In this document: in pieces, positions 25,923 through 35,065 of the stretch
How the letters are laid out: the number at the start of each line of letters is the position of its first letter
How positions within the stretch are numbered: position 1 is the stretch's first letter
Source: Hyphococcus lacteus
Lineage (GTDB): Bacteria > Pseudomonadota > Alphaproteobacteria > Caulobacterales > Parvularculaceae
NCBI RefSeq assembly: GCF_041058985.1
Contig: NZ_JBEHZE010000001.1
Coordinates: 1,736,001 to 1,800,000, forward strand
Length of the DNA stretch: 64,000 nt
Reading direction: 5' to 3'
Translations under genes and position numbers: made by a program
Notes under the pieces: model-generated
Database searches by the model: none
Seen by the model: the letters and a program-made list of their open reading frames with translations, nothing else
What the model was told of the DNA's origin: nothing

Positions 25923-26846
25923 ATGGAAACCCGCGCGAGTTATGTACTGATCGGTGCCTTCGTGATGATCGTCATGGGGGCTGCCTTTTTATATATTCTT
26001 TGGCTCGGTCAAGCGCAGCGGGAATATGATGAATACGACATTATTTTCACGGAACGCGTCTCCGGTTTGTCGGTTGGTGCCGCTGTGCGTTTTAACGGAA
26101 TTCAAAAAGGCGAGGTGGATACCTTGTCGATTGACCCGCAAGATCCGTCGATTGTTATTGCGCGGGTTCGCGTTGATAAAGATACGCCCGTAAAAATCGA
26201 CACTAAAGCCGAACTGGAGCTGGTGGGTTTTACCGGGCTTGCTATCATTCAATTCGTTGGCGGTAGCGCGAATAAACCGTTGCTGAAAGAACAAACTGAA
26301 GACCGGGTTCCTTCGATCAAAGCTGATGCGTCGGGCTTTGCGGCCTTTCTTGAGGGGTCGGGTGATGTCTTGGCACAGGCAAATCGTCTGCTGTCAGATG
26401 AAAATATCGAAGGCATTGCGTCCATCATTACGAATATCGAAGTGTTGACCAGCGCGTTTGCAGATAACAGCGATGAGATCGGGACAACGCTTGAAAATAT
26501 TGATGCGATCACCACTGACCTCGCGAAAGTGACGGCCAAGCTTGATGCCGCCGCGACGGGCCTTCAAACTTTCATGGAAGAAGATGCGCCCGCGACGATG
26601 GACGAGGTCGATGCGTTGCTCGGGCAATCGCGTGCGCTTATCGAAGATTTGCGCGGCATTGCCGATGAGAACCGTTCGTCGATTAAAGTGTTTGCCGATC
26701 AGGGCTTGGGACAGGTTGCGCCAGCGCTTGGCGAAGCGCGTCGATTGTTCAGGACCTTGGATGCTATGTTGCGCGAGATTGATCGCGATCCGAACGCATA
26801 TTTCTTTGGCGAGCGCGCCCCCGAATATGCAGGAAGTGACGAGTGA
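25923..26846 (+). CDS. mlaD: MCE-domain lipid-binding protein
   Basis: Inner-membrane anchored MCE protein of 307 residues: one N-terminal span (about 8-28), a single MCE domain (VSGLSVGAAVRFNGIQKGEV...VELVGFTGLAIIQF-like core, about 40-125) and a long helical C-terminal region (to residue ~290). MCE domains form hexameric rings with a lipid tunnel; the long helices could extend the tunnel across the periplasm, as in needle-type MCE proteins. It is longer than E. coli MlaD (about 180 residues), and a second, short MlaD is encoded at 44630. Start follows mlaF by 30 bases. Confidence 0.9.
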   Translation: METRASYVLIGAFVMIVMGAAFLYILWLGQAQREYDEYDIIFTERVSGLSVGAAVRFNGIQKGEVDTLSIDPQDPSIVIARVRVDKDTPVKIDTKAELELVGFTGLAIIQFVGGSANKPLLKEQTEDRVPSIKADASGFAAFLEGSGDVLAQANRLLSDENIEGIASIITNIEVLTSAFADNSDEIGTTLENIDAITTDLAKVTAKLDAAATGLQTFMEEDAPATMDEVDALLGQSRALIEDLRGIADENRSSIKVFADQGLGQVAPALGEARRLFRTLDAMLREIDRDPNAYFFGERAPEYAGSDE

Positions 26847-27472
26847 TGAAAATGTTTCCGCGATTACTCGGTGGCCTTGCCGCTTTGTCGTTAATGGGAT
26901 GCGTCTCCGTATTGCCAGAGGCTGCGCCCGCGAAACCCCGCTTTCATATTACGCCCGCTAGCGTCAGCGACATAAGTGGTGACGCGCTCGCATGGTCGTT
27001 GGTCATTGATGATCCGCGTGCCACGCGCGTTTATGACACGGTCAGAATTGCGGTGACACCAGCACCCGGGCGGACCGAATATCTTGGCGGTGCAGAATGG
27101 GCAGACCGTGCGCCGCGTCTTTTCCAAACAGCGCTGGTGCAAACATTCGAAGATGCAGGCCGTGTTCTTGCGGTGGGTGATCGCAATGCCATCCCGATTG
27201 CAGACCTTGTACTCCAGACAGATATTCGCCGGATGGATGTGTCCGTCGGCAATGGTGATGAACAAGCGGTTGTTTCGATCTATGTGCGACTAACGAATGG
27301 TAAGGGCACCGTTTACGCCGCGAACCGTTTTGATGCACAAGCGCGCACCAGTTCGTTAAAGCCAACAGATGTCTATAGCGCGTTCAACTCAGTATTCAGC
27401 GATGTCCTCGCCGATATTGTTCGCTGGAGCTATGAAGAGGGCAACAAGGCACGGGCAACAGCGAGCCGTTAA
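26846..27472 (+). CDS. ABC-type transport auxiliary lipoprotein (PqiC-like)
   Basis: Predicted outer-membrane lipoprotein of 208 residues with lipobox L-M-G-C (Cys19). The domain resembles the auxiliary lipoprotein family (PqiC/YmbA type) that caps MCE systems: FHITPA strand, IAVTPAPGRTEYLGGAEWADRAPRLFQTAL, and a C-terminal FNSVFSDVLADIVRW helix. The ATG overlaps the stop of the MCE gene (TGATG). It completes a mlaE-mlaF-mlaD-lipoprotein operon and would be the outer-membrane acceptor or donor end of the transporter. Confidence 0.85.
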   Translation: MKMFPRLLGGLAALSLMGCVSVLPEAAPAKPRFHITPASVSDISGDALAWSLVIDDPRATRVYDTVRIAVTPAPGRTEYLGGAEWADRAPRLFQTALVQTFEDAGRVLAVGDRNAIPIADLVLQTDIRRMDVSVGNGDEQAVVSIYVRLTNGKGTVYAANRFDAQARTSSLKPTDVYSAFNSVFSDVLADIVRWSYEEGNKARATASR

Positions 27473-27492
27473 AGCGCACCCGTGCATGGCTG

Positions 27493-27897
27493 TTATTGGA
27501 TCGCGGTTTTTAGCCAAAAGTTCAAAATATTGCTGACCATTTTTGTGCTCATATCAAAACCTATTGGTTTAACGACATAAGCATTGGCGTAATTTTGGTA
27601 GCAATAATGAACATCTTCGTCGCTCTCTGACGTAGACATCATCACGACGGGAATAGATTTAAGTCGCTCGTCTGATTTTATTTTGTTAAGCGCTGTGCGG
27701 CCATCCATGCGTGGCATGCGAATATCCATCAAAATTAAATCTGGACGGTCGCGGGAAAGTTGCCGCAATGCATCTTCACCTTCTGTGGCGCGCATGGTTT
27801 TTATGTCTGACGAATAAAGTTCAATCGCTTTTTCCAGCGCGATTGCATCAATATCATCATCTTCTACAAGCATGACAGTATTTGATTGAGTATTCAT
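27493..27897 (-). CDS. Single-domain response regulator (Rcp1-like)
   Basis: Receiver domain without an output domain (134 residues). Acidic pocket VEDDD near residue 11-15, phosphoacceptor D58 in LILMDIRMPRMDG, conserved Ser in MMSTSESDED and Lys in VVKPIGFD. The Rcp1-type insertion and the partner kinase upstream fit a two-protein phosphorelay in which the receiver signals by protein contact or passes the phosphate on. It follows the kinase gene by 24 bases. Confidence 0.9.
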   Translation of the reverse strand: MNTQSNTVMLVEDDDIDAIALEKAIELYSSDIKTMRATEGEDALRQLSRDRPDLILMDIRMPRMDGRTALNKIKSDERLKSIPVVMMSTSESDEDVHYCYQNYANAYVVKPIGFDMSTKMVSNILNFWLKTAIQ

Positions 27898-27921
27898 GGG
27901 CGAAATATATGTCCCCTAATA

Positions 27922-29250
27922 TTATTTCGAAATAGGCAGAGTAAAACAGATTCTAGTGCCTTGAGAATACTTTACATCAAGCCAGCATAAGCCGCCATGG
28001 CTTTCGACAATTGACTTTACCAATGATAGCCCGATGCCGACGCCGGGATATTTGCTGTCTTTACCATGCAGACGTTCCATCGGCTCGAAAATTCTCTCTG
28101 AATATTCGGGGGCGATGCCAATCCCATTGTCGGTGACAGAAAATGTCGCCGTTTTAGCATTTGTATCGCATTGAATAATGATTTTTGGTTGGCGCTCATC
28201 ATGTGTGTATTTCAGGCTGTTGGCGATCAAGTTATGAAAAACCCGTTTTAAAAGTTCGGGGTCTGCATCGATGATCGGTGCACTGCATTGTTGAATATCT
28301 GCGCCTTTAAGTTTGATCTCGGGTGCCATCTCTTTGATCGTGTCCGCAATGATCGCGTTCGCATTGAGGCGCGAGATTTCAGGTTTTTGAAAACCCGACT
28401 TCGTAAATTCAAGCAAACTCGAACACAAAAGGTGCATGCGTTCCGCAGCCTGTTTAATTGTGTTTATATGGCCTGACACTTTTTCAGGGTTGTCGATATC
28501 CTGCTTCAGCATATCCGACGACAGGCTGATATGGCGGATCGGGGATTTCAAATCATGCGAGGCAATGCCCGCAAATTGGCGCAGTGCCAGGTTTGAACGG
28601 GACAGGCTGGCATTGCTATCGCTTAGGGCGCTGTTGCTCTTCGATAGTTTCGCTGACTGCGTGGCGGTGCCATTAAGCGTTATACAGAAATAAAGAACGC
28701 CAAACATCAGCAGACCAAATATAATCTGGAGTTGCGTTTTGATTGCTGTCTCGAGTTTGCGCAAACGGTTATTGACCGCATTAGCCGTAGAAGATGTAAA
28801 CCTATCAATTTCTTCAAGCGCGAAATCATCTTGAACCCGAACACTTTTATCGATGTCGAAAGGTGCAATTCCTTGTGTGTGGAGATCTGTGATCACGTCG
28901 AGGTTATTTGTATAGGTGTCGACAATTTTTCGCGTTTGAAGAAGGGTGACGCCATTGCCCATTTCTGCGGAGATGGTTTCTAGTTTTTCAATCAAGTTTA
29001 GGGCGTGGGAGGCATTTTTACGCGCAAGCTCGGCATATTGTTTTTCGTCAGGCCGAAGCACATAGTTTTTGAAATTGTGGATCAGGCCGCCAAATCCCAA
29101 TTCTTGTTCTAATGAGATGCTTGTCGTGTAAATGTCCACAGTGGTCATGCGAAGGTCTTCGATGCGCTTGCCCTCGGAACGTAGGTAAAACAGTTCAGAG
29201 GCAACAAGTGCCATCAAAATAAGCGCGATGTACTTCCAGTTGATATTCAT
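27922..29250 (-). CDS. Membrane sensor histidine kinase
   Basis: Histidine kinase of 442 residues: first span about 7-22, a periplasmic all-helical sensor about 25-170 (includes GGLIHNFKNYVLR, a pattern of four-helix-bundle sensors), second span about 173-193, a short coiled linker of Ser/Asn/Leu repeats, a HisKA domain with His232 in SHDLKSPIRHIS, and HATPase_c with N-box NLIANSLKYTHD, G1 DNGIGIAPE, and G2 GVGIGLSLVKSIVESHGG. It resembles phytochrome-type kinases paired with Rcp1 receivers. The signal is unknown. It forms an operon with the receiver gene. Confidence 0.9.
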   Translation of the reverse strand: MNINWKYIALILMALVASELFYLRSEGKRIEDLRMTTVDIYTTSISLEQELGFGGLIHNFKNYVLRPDEKQYAELARKNASHALNLIEKLETISAEMGNGVTLLQTRKIVDTYTNNLDVITDLHTQGIAPFDIDKSVRVQDDFALEEIDRFTSSTANAVNNRLRKLETAIKTQLQIIFGLLMFGVLYFCITLNGTATQSAKLSKSNSALSDSNASLSRSNLALRQFAGIASHDLKSPIRHISLSSDMLKQDIDNPEKVSGHINTIKQAAERMHLLCSSLLEFTKSGFQKPEISRLNANAIIADTIKEMAPEIKLKGADIQQCSAPIIDADPELLKRVFHNLIANSLKYTHDERQPKIIIQCDTNAKTATFSVTDNGIGIAPEYSERIFEPMERLHGKDSKYPGVGIGLSLVKSIVESHGGLCWLDVKYSQGTRICFTLPISK

Positions 29251-29405
29251 AACCTGAAACCTAGCCTTTAATTTGTGGGCTGTTTGTCAGTACTGATACA
29301 ACATTGCACTGTACACAAAAATATTTATCACGGGAGAATAAATACTGTGTAAAATTTTACTTAATAATTGATTTGCCAACAGTTGCGGGCAAAATCATTT
29401 TGATT

Positions 29406-31844
29406 TTAAGCGAAATAGCCGACGGTTGCACCTATCAAAAGATACACCCGTCCTAACGGAGAGCTGAGATACTCCTCAAGCTCTTCGTCCGCCGTCTCAG
29501 AAGTGGTGGCGTCTTCCAGTAGCCGTTCAAAACCTTGCAGGAATTGGTGAACGCTATTTTCAAAATCGCGGTCGCGTGCCGATTCCGAACGAATTCGCCG
29601 TTTCACATCCGCTTCGTTCAGGCGCAAAATCCGGTTCGCAAAAACATTTCGGTCTCCATGGTCAAACCGATCCTGAAGAGCTGGGGGTGGGTCGCCATAA
29701 AGCCGCGTTTCCAGTTCATAGGTAAAATCCTGGAGTGTGGCGATGATACGGATCGCATCTTCCGCGTCCTGATTACTTTTGGCGTGCTCAGCTTTTTTTG
29801 CTGCCGCTCCAAGATCAAGTGGCGCACTGTCATCTGCGGCATCGAGTATTTCTTTCCACGACACATCACTCTTCATACGCTTTGTGCTTTTTGCATCGGC
29901 GGGCGGTGACGTTTTCGTGGTGCTTACTGGTGGCTCTTTTCGCTTTGCTTGTTTGGCTGGTCGACGCTCTGCAATGTCGCGGGCCAATTCTTCTAGCCGT
30001 GCTGCGCCCGAGCCGGTATTAGGTTTTGCTTGAGGAGGTTGGGTTGGTCGCGCGGCAGGCCGCTGGGGGGCTTGAACAGGCTGAGTAGGGGGCGATTTTT
30101 TCCGGGCGACGCCGCCTAAGTCGATGGTTTGATGTGACTCACTGACGGCTTTTTTAATCGTGGCCGCATCAAGTTCTTTTTGCGCGGTTTCTTGTGCCTT
30201 CTTTTTCTCTGCTGCTTGCCGATCGGCCCGGGCCTGAATTTCGTTCTGGGCTTCGGCGAGCCGGGCGGACGCTTCTTGTTCACGCAACTGCGCTTCGGCG
30301 AGACGGGAAAGCCTGTCGGTTTGCGAGGCAATCGCTTCGGCGAGGCGGTCCGCGCGCTTGCGTTGCTCGTCGATCAAAGATTCAAGGCGTTCGTTTTCTT
30401 CTTCGAGGGCTGCGCGTGCCTCAGCGAGGGCTTGATTGCGTTCTTCAATGCGCGAGGCTTCGCTTTCCGTAAACTTGATCGCGTCTTCTGATGACTGGCG
30501 CGCACGCTCGCTCGCTTCTGCGACATCTGATGAAGCTTTATTTGCGGCTTCGCCGGTTCTCTGTGCGGCCTCTGACACTTCCTGTGCGGCTAAGGTCGCT
30601 TTTTCTGCGCCGTCTTTTGCTGCAGCGATGGCCTCGGCGGTGGTGCGCGTAATGTCTTCGAGAGCTTTAGAGGCGGCGTCTTGCACACGAGCCGATTCCT
30701 CGCTCGCAGCTTCGATTGCGCCTCGCGTACCGCGTTCGGCATGTTGGCGTGCGGCCTTGATTGCATCGTCAGCGGCTTTTCTTGCATCTTCGCCAGCGCG
30801 TTGCGCCGATGACGCCACATTGGCTGCATTGCGGGCTGCCGATTCAGCGGCGGCGTCAGCCGCAGCATTTGCTCGCTCTGAGGCTTTTCGCGTTTCCTCC
30901 GCAGACGCATCAATAGATTGCGCAGAATTGCGCATGGATTCATCAACATCACGAAGTGCATCGCGAAGGGACTCAAAGCTATTGAATGCACGTTCGGCTG
31001 CGCCTTCAAGCCGGGTCAGGCGATCATCAAAGTCGCGTTCGGATTGAAGTGACGTTGCTTCGGCTGAATGAAGGCTTTCAATGGTTGCGCTTGCCTTTTC
31101 GGCGATTGCTGCCGCAAAGCTATCCGCATGCGCATTAAGGCTTTCGGTTAGTTCCATCAATTTTGATCGTTCATCGGCGACCCGGCCAACAGCGCCCGTG
31201 GCCTTTGTTTCGATGGCTTCGCCGGCAATACTAATGGCTTCTACGTGTTGGCGGATCATAGCTTCGACCGATGCCAGCCGAGAGAGCGCACCATCTAAGC
31301 CTTCGTTGAGTGCCGACATATGCGTTTGGACTACTGCGCCGACGCTTTGGACATTCTGAACGGCAGACGCATCGGGCATGGTCATGCGTTGTGCGGCGGC
31401 CGCAATAGATTCGGCGGCATTTAGCATCGTCAAAACGCGCGAAAGTGCATAACCAATAAACAAAACCAAAGCCGGGATGATAAAGGCAAAGAGCAGTGTC
31501 TCTAGCTGAAAAGCGGCCAAAGGCGACCAGGGGACTTCTTGGCCGCTTAGTTGTTCAATACGAAGGTGGGCAAAGTAATTCCCGAGCGGCAGACCGATGA
31601 CGACAGAAAAGAAAACGAAAACAGCGGTTAGGCGCGACACCTGCCAGATTTGGCGGCTCATGGCGTTCCATTGCCGCTCGTCATGGCGAATATAGCTAAG
31701 GTCGTTATCGGCCTCAGTCGTGGTTTCGCGACCTTCAGCTTCGATTATGCCCTTCAAGCGCATACGCCCATTTCCCGTATTCTGATCGGCCTTCACTTCG
31801 TCGTTCACATTCTCGTCTTTCTGATCGGTCACGGTAATGTTCAC
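29406..31844 (-). CDS. Membrane-anchored Ala-rich coiled-coil protein, TipN-like
   Basis: Large 812-residue protein. After an acidic, charged N-terminus come two membrane spans (about 71-90 and 114-135), then about 500 residues of coiled coil extremely rich in Ala, Glu and Arg, a Pro/Lys-rich segment (about 610-690), and a compact helical C-terminal domain ending SSPLGRVYLLIGATVGYF. The layout of two N-terminal spans, a long cytoplasmic coiled coil and this C-terminal ending resembles the cell-pole marker TipN of Caulobacter. That assignment is from architecture only; a general envelope or chromosome-organising coiled coil is the alternative. The skewed codon composition generates long open frames on the opposite strand that are not genes. 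Confidence 0.6.
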   Translation of the reverse strand: MNITVTDQKDENVNDEVKADQNTGNGRMRLKGIIEAEGRETTTEADNDLSYIRHDERQWNAMSRQIWQVSRLTAVFVFFSVVIGLPLGNYFAHLRIEQLSGQEVPWSPLAAFQLETLLFAFIIPALVLFIGYALSRVLTMLNAAESIAAAAQRMTMPDASAVQNVQSVGAVVQTHMSALNEGLDGALSRLASVEAMIRQHVEAISIAGEAIETKATGAVGRVADERSKLMELTESLNAHADSFAAAIAEKASATIESLHSAEATSLQSERDFDDRLTRLEGAAERAFNSFESLRDALRDVDESMRNSAQSIDASAEETRKASERANAAADAAAESAARNAANVASSAQRAGEDARKAADDAIKAARQHAERGTRGAIEAASEESARVQDAASKALEDITRTTAEAIAAAKDGAEKATLAAQEVSEAAQRTGEAANKASSDVAEASERARQSSEDAIKFTESEASRIEERNQALAEARAALEEENERLESLIDEQRKRADRLAEAIASQTDRLSRLAEAQLREQEASARLAEAQNEIQARADRQAAEKKKAQETAQKELDAATIKKAVSESHQTIDLGGVARKKSPPTQPVQAPQRPAARPTQPPQAKPNTGSGAARLEELARDIAERRPAKQAKRKEPPVSTTKTSPPADAKSTKRMKSDVSWKEILDAADDSAPLDLGAAAKKAEHAKSNQDAEDAIRIIATLQDFTYELETRLYGDPPPALQDRFDHGDRNVFANRILRLNEADVKRRIRSESARDRDFENSVHQFLQGFERLLEDATTSETADEELEEYLSSPLGRVYLLIGATVGYFA

Positions 31845-32174
31845 TCGCCTTTGGTTCGGGCTAAATACAGCCCGCGTTCCTGAGCGGAAAACTCAGGGCT
31901 ATTGTGTGGCCGTCCAACATGAAAGCGTCGTTTGTCGCCAGTCTGACGCCATATCTTGGCATAGGCCAGCTTGAACTCCGCCCGTAATCTCCCCGCATAG
32001 CGGAATTTGCAAGGCGCGCCAATTGTTTGAGCCGCGACTTTACTAGGTAATTTGCCAATGATCACTCGGGTTTGCCAAGAAACTCGTCGGGCAGATGTTT
32101 CACATTACTTTCCTAACAGGACAGAATCCGATTAGGTGCTTTGTTATTGGGGATCGAAGAGGAGTAAATCGGTT
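31845..32174. other. 330 bp without a convincing gene
   Basis: Spacer between the divergent coiled-coil protein and channel genes. Two overlapping minus-strand frames of 65 and 74 codons exist (about 31841-32065) but begin at GTG or TTG with no ribosome site and show no pattern I recognise. No tRNA or strong terminator. It must contain both divergent promoters; an AGAGGAG ribosome site for the channel gene is at its right end. Confidence 0.5.
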
Positions 32175-33014
32175 ATGTCGGGGGCCGCTTCTTCGGAAAA
32201 ACCAGCATTAGGGCCAGCAGGCAAACCGAAACCACAGACCCAACTTCAGCGTTTTGTGGAAAACCGCATTTTCCAGACCACGGTTCTTTTCCTGATTGTC
32301 ATCAACGCCATTATTCTTGGCGCAGAAACATTTCGCGGCGTTGACGAAGCCGCCGGGCCGCTTTTGGTCACGCTGGATCGCATTATCATCTATGCGTTTG
32401 TGGTTGAAATCGGGATCCGCATCATTGCCTATCGCGGGGTCTATTTCCGCAATGGTTGGAACGTCTTTGATTTCCTGATCGTGGTGGTCTCCATCGGGGC
32501 AGCCACTTCGGGCCTCGCCGCATTGCGCGCCTTCCGGGTGCTTCGGGTGTTGCGGGTAATTACGGTGATCCCGCGCATGCGGGTGGTGGTCTCGGCACTG
32601 CTCGATTCCATCCCCGGTATTGCGTCGGTCGGGGTGGTGATTCTGTTGATCGTCTATGTTTTCGCGGTGATTGCCGCGAATCTCTATGGGGGTGATCATC
32701 CTGACCTTTTTGGTAATGTTTTCAGCGCGATGTACACGCTCTTTCAGGTGATGACCCTAGAGGGGTGGCCTGATATCGCCTCAGAGGTCGCCGAGACCCA
32801 TGGACGGTCTTGGATATTTTTTCTGACTTTTGTGCTGATCGCTACATTTACCATGCTCAACCTATTTGTTGCGATTGTGGTACGTGTGGTGGACGAAGAT
32901 TCCGAAGATGACACCCAAACTGTCATAGACGGCCAAAGTGCGATCCGGAACGAAATCAGCGCTTTGCGCGTTGAAATTGAAGCGCTTTCGAAACGTTTGC
33001 CGCCCGCATCTTAG
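32175..33014 (+). CDS. Single-repeat voltage-gated cation channel (BacNav/BacCav type)
   Basis: Six-span ion channel subunit of 279 residues that should form tetramers. S1 about 32-52, S2 about 67-86, S3 about 96-112, S4 with four gating arginines at every third position (R118, R121, R124, R127), S5 about 150-172, pore helix and filter 190-200, S6 about 212-238, then a C-terminal heptad-like helix (IRNEISALRVEIEALSKRL) as in NaChBac. The filter is TLEGWPD (194-200), not the sodium-type TLESW of NaChBac; a glycine at the fourth place plus a terminal Asp recalls the calcium-selective channel of Meiothermus ruber (TLEGWVD). Start at 32175 is supported by GAGGAG; an earlier in-frame ATG at 32136 is not. 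Confidence 0.88.
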   Translation: MSGAASSEKPALGPAGKPKPQTQLQRFVENRIFQTTVLFLIVINAIILGAETFRGVDEAAGPLLVTLDRIIIYAFVVEIGIRIIAYRGVYFRNGWNVFDFLIVVVSIGAATSGLAALRAFRVLRVLRVITVIPRMRVVVSALLDSIPGIASVGVVILLIVYVFAVIAANLYGGDHPDLFGNVFSAMYTLFQVMTLEGWPDIASEVAETHGRSWIFFLTFVLIATFTMLNLFVAIVVRVVDEDSEDDTQTVIDGQSAIRNEISALRVEIEALSKRLPPAS

Positions 33015-33063
33015 CGCGGTATTGAATCGCCAAAAGTATAATAAACCCGGAGGAATTGCGGCC

Positions 33064-34236
33064 ATGCTGTCTAATTCTCACGCCTTCATGAAGTTTGATC
33101 TCGACCCCATGATCGAGGAAATGCGCGATATGGTTTCCCGCTGGGCGACGGATAAGCTGGCCCCGCGCGCAGCTGAAATTGACGAGAAAAACCTGTTCCC
33201 GCGTGACCTCTGGCCTGAGCTGGGTGAGCTTGGCCTTTTGGGCATTACCGCCGACGAAGAATTTGGCGGATCGGGGCTTGGTTATGTGGCGCATGTGGTC
33301 GCGATGGAGGAGATCTCACGCGCATCGGGTTCGGTAGGGCTGTCTTATGGCGCGCATTCGAACCTTTGCGTCAATCAGATCAACCTCAACGGCAACAAAG
33401 AGCAAAAAGCAAAATATTTGCCCAAGCTTGTCTCTGGCGAGCATCTCGGTGCGCTGGCGATGTCAGAGCCGGGAGCCGGTTCCGACGTGGTGTCGATGAA
33501 GACCCGAGCCGAGAAAAAAGGCGACCGTTATATTTTGAACGGCAACAAGATGTGGATCACCAATGGCCCCGGTGCCGATACGCTGGTGGTTTATGCCAAG
33601 ACCGACCCTGAAGCGGGGCCGCGCGGTATCACAGCGTTCCTAATCGAAAAAGGATTTAAGGGATTCTCGACCGCGCAAAAGCTCGACAAGCTGGGGATGC
33701 GTGGTTCCGACACTTGCGAGTTGGTGTTCGAGGATTGCGAAGTGCCAGAGGAAAATGTTCTGGGAAACGTCAATGACGGCGTTCGCGTGTTGATGTCTGG
33801 CCTCGACTATGAGCGCACGGTGCTTGCCGGTGGTTCGATCGGGATCATGCAGGCCTGTCTTGATGTGGTGCTGCCCTATGTTCACGACCGCCAGCAATTC
33901 GGCAAAGCTATTGGCTCGTTCCAGCTCGTGCAGGGAAAACTTGCGGATATGTATGTGACGACCAATGCCGCCAAGTCCTATGTCTATCAGGTCGCAAAAG
34001 CCTGTGATCGCGGCGAGACCACACGTCAGGATGCAGCCGGCTGTATTCTTTTTGCGGCTGAAAAAGCAACGCAAGTGGCGTTAGACGCGATTCAACTTTT
34101 GGGCGGTAATGGTTATATCAACGAATATCCAACGGGCCGACTTTTGCGCGACGCAAAGCTATATGAAATTGGTGCCGGAACGTCAGAGGTCCGCCGTATG
34201 CTGATTGGCCGCGAGCTTTTTGATAAGACGGGTTGA
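33064..34236 (+). CDS. ivd: Isovaleryl-CoA dehydrogenase
   Basis: FAD-dependent acyl-CoA dehydrogenase of 390 residues for leucine breakdown, passing electrons to ETF. It is told from other family members by the catalytic base E250 in GLDYERTVLAGG on helix G, the isovaleryl-specific position, while the usual medium-chain position is occupied by Gly-Ala in YEIGAGTSEVRR. Other landmarks: MSEPGAGSDV, WITNGPGADTLVVYAKT, FGKAIGSFQLVQGKLADM and IQLLGGNGY. GGAGG precedes the ATG at 33064. The other leucine-pathway genes (methylcrotonyl-CoA carboxylase, hydratase) are not adjacent. Confidence 0.92.
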   Translation: MLSNSHAFMKFDLDPMIEEMRDMVSRWATDKLAPRAAEIDEKNLFPRDLWPELGELGLLGITADEEFGGSGLGYVAHVVAMEEISRASGSVGLSYGAHSNLCVNQINLNGNKEQKAKYLPKLVSGEHLGALAMSEPGAGSDVVSMKTRAEKKGDRYILNGNKMWITNGPGADTLVVYAKTDPEAGPRGITAFLIEKGFKGFSTAQKLDKLGMRGSDTCELVFEDCEVPEENVLGNVNDGVRVLMSGLDYERTVLAGGSIGIMQACLDVVLPYVHDRQQFGKAIGSFQLVQGKLADMYVTTNAAKSYVYQVAKACDRGETTRQDAAGCILFAAEKATQVALDAIQLLGGNGYINEYPTGRLLRDAKLYEIGAGTSEVRRMLIGRELFDKTG

Positions 34237-34303
34237 GCAAAACTTTCGGTTCTGACTACTCAGACGATGTGATATAGGCAGCGAGGCTTTTGAAGAGCCA
34301 CGG

Positions 34304-35065
34304 ATGCTGCTTGCATCCGCACCTTCTGTACCCATTATTTTGACAATGACAAAAGCGCAACAATCTTTCGGCCTGTCCAAAGGTGATCGCCTGACTTGGC
34401 GTTACGAGGTCATCGAATGTCTCGGCGCGGGGACCGAGGGTGAGGTCTATAAAATCCGCGAGAAGGCAACGGGGCTGACCCGCGCGGCCAAGCTTTATTT
34501 CAAAAGCAAAGAACAGAACGCCAAGCGGTTTGTACGCTATGCCCGCAAGCTCGATGCGCTGCGCGATTGTGATATCGTCATCAAATATCTCCACGCCGAT
34601 GAGGTCTGGATCAATGATCGTTTTATCTTTTGCCTGATCTCTGAATATTTCGGTGGCGCGCTATTGGAAAATTTACAAGGGCAATATCGTGGCGGACGCA
34701 TGCCCGCCTTTGAGGCGCTAAACGTCATTCATGCGCTGGCCGGCGGCATTGAGGAAATTCACGCACGCAAAGAATTTCACGGCGACCTTCATAAGGGAAA
34801 CATCTTTGTGGAGCGGCGCGGCGTATTCTTTCAGCTCCGCACCATTGATTTTCACGAATGGGGGCGCACACCAGCGGTGGAACGGCGCTCAGATATTCTG
34901 GCAATCACCCGGCTTCTCTATGATCTGGTGGGTGGCCGCACCTACTACAAAGGCCAGCCGCAATTCATCAAAGACATCTGTCTGGGGAACCGATCAGATT
35001 TAATTCTCAAGAAATTCCCGACGATCTTTCATCTTCGGGCGCATCTTGAGACATTTGAGTGGTGA
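34304..35065 (+). CDS. Stand-alone eukaryotic-type protein kinase domain
   Basis: Predicted soluble kinase of 253 residues with no sensor or membrane part. Kinase landmarks: Gly-rich loop GAGTEGEVYK (41-50), ATP-anchoring Lys63 in AAKLYF, catalytic loop HGDLHKGN (159-166, with D161 and N166), and metal-binding D182 in IDFHEWG, which replaces the usual DFG. The HGDLHxxN form is shared by Ser/Thr kinases and by small-molecule kinases, so the substrate class is open. The C-lobe is short: the chain ends about 70 residues after the DFG position. Start at 34304 has GAAGAG eight bases upstream; ATG at 34346 is the alternative. Confidence 0.75.
   Translation: MLLASAPSVPIILTMTKAQQSFGLSKGDRLTWRYEVIECLGAGTEGEVYKIREKATGLTRAAKLYFKSKEQNAKRFVRYARKLDALRDCDIVIKYLHADEVWINDRFIFCLISEYFGGALLENLQGQYRGGRMPAFEALNVIHALAGGIEEIHARKEFHGDLHKGNIFVERRGVFFQLRTIDFHEWGRTPAVERRSDILAITRLLYDLVGGRTYYKGQPQFIKDICLGNRSDLILKKFPTIFHLRAHLETFEW

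Noticed and set aside
30436..31047. 203-codon plus-strand open frame inside the coiled-coil gene
   Set aside because: Ser/Ala-rich sequence produced by the opposite strand of the GC-skewed Ala/Glu/Arg repeat region; no ribosome site or recognisable domain.
31841..32065. Two overlapping small minus-strand frames (65 and 74 codons) in the channel upstream region
   Set aside because: Alternative start codons only, no ribosome sites, no recognisable motif, and the frames compete for the same DNA.
32208..32699. 163-codon minus-strand frame over the channel gene
   Set aside because: His/Asp/Asn-rich shadow of the hydrophobic channel coding sequence.
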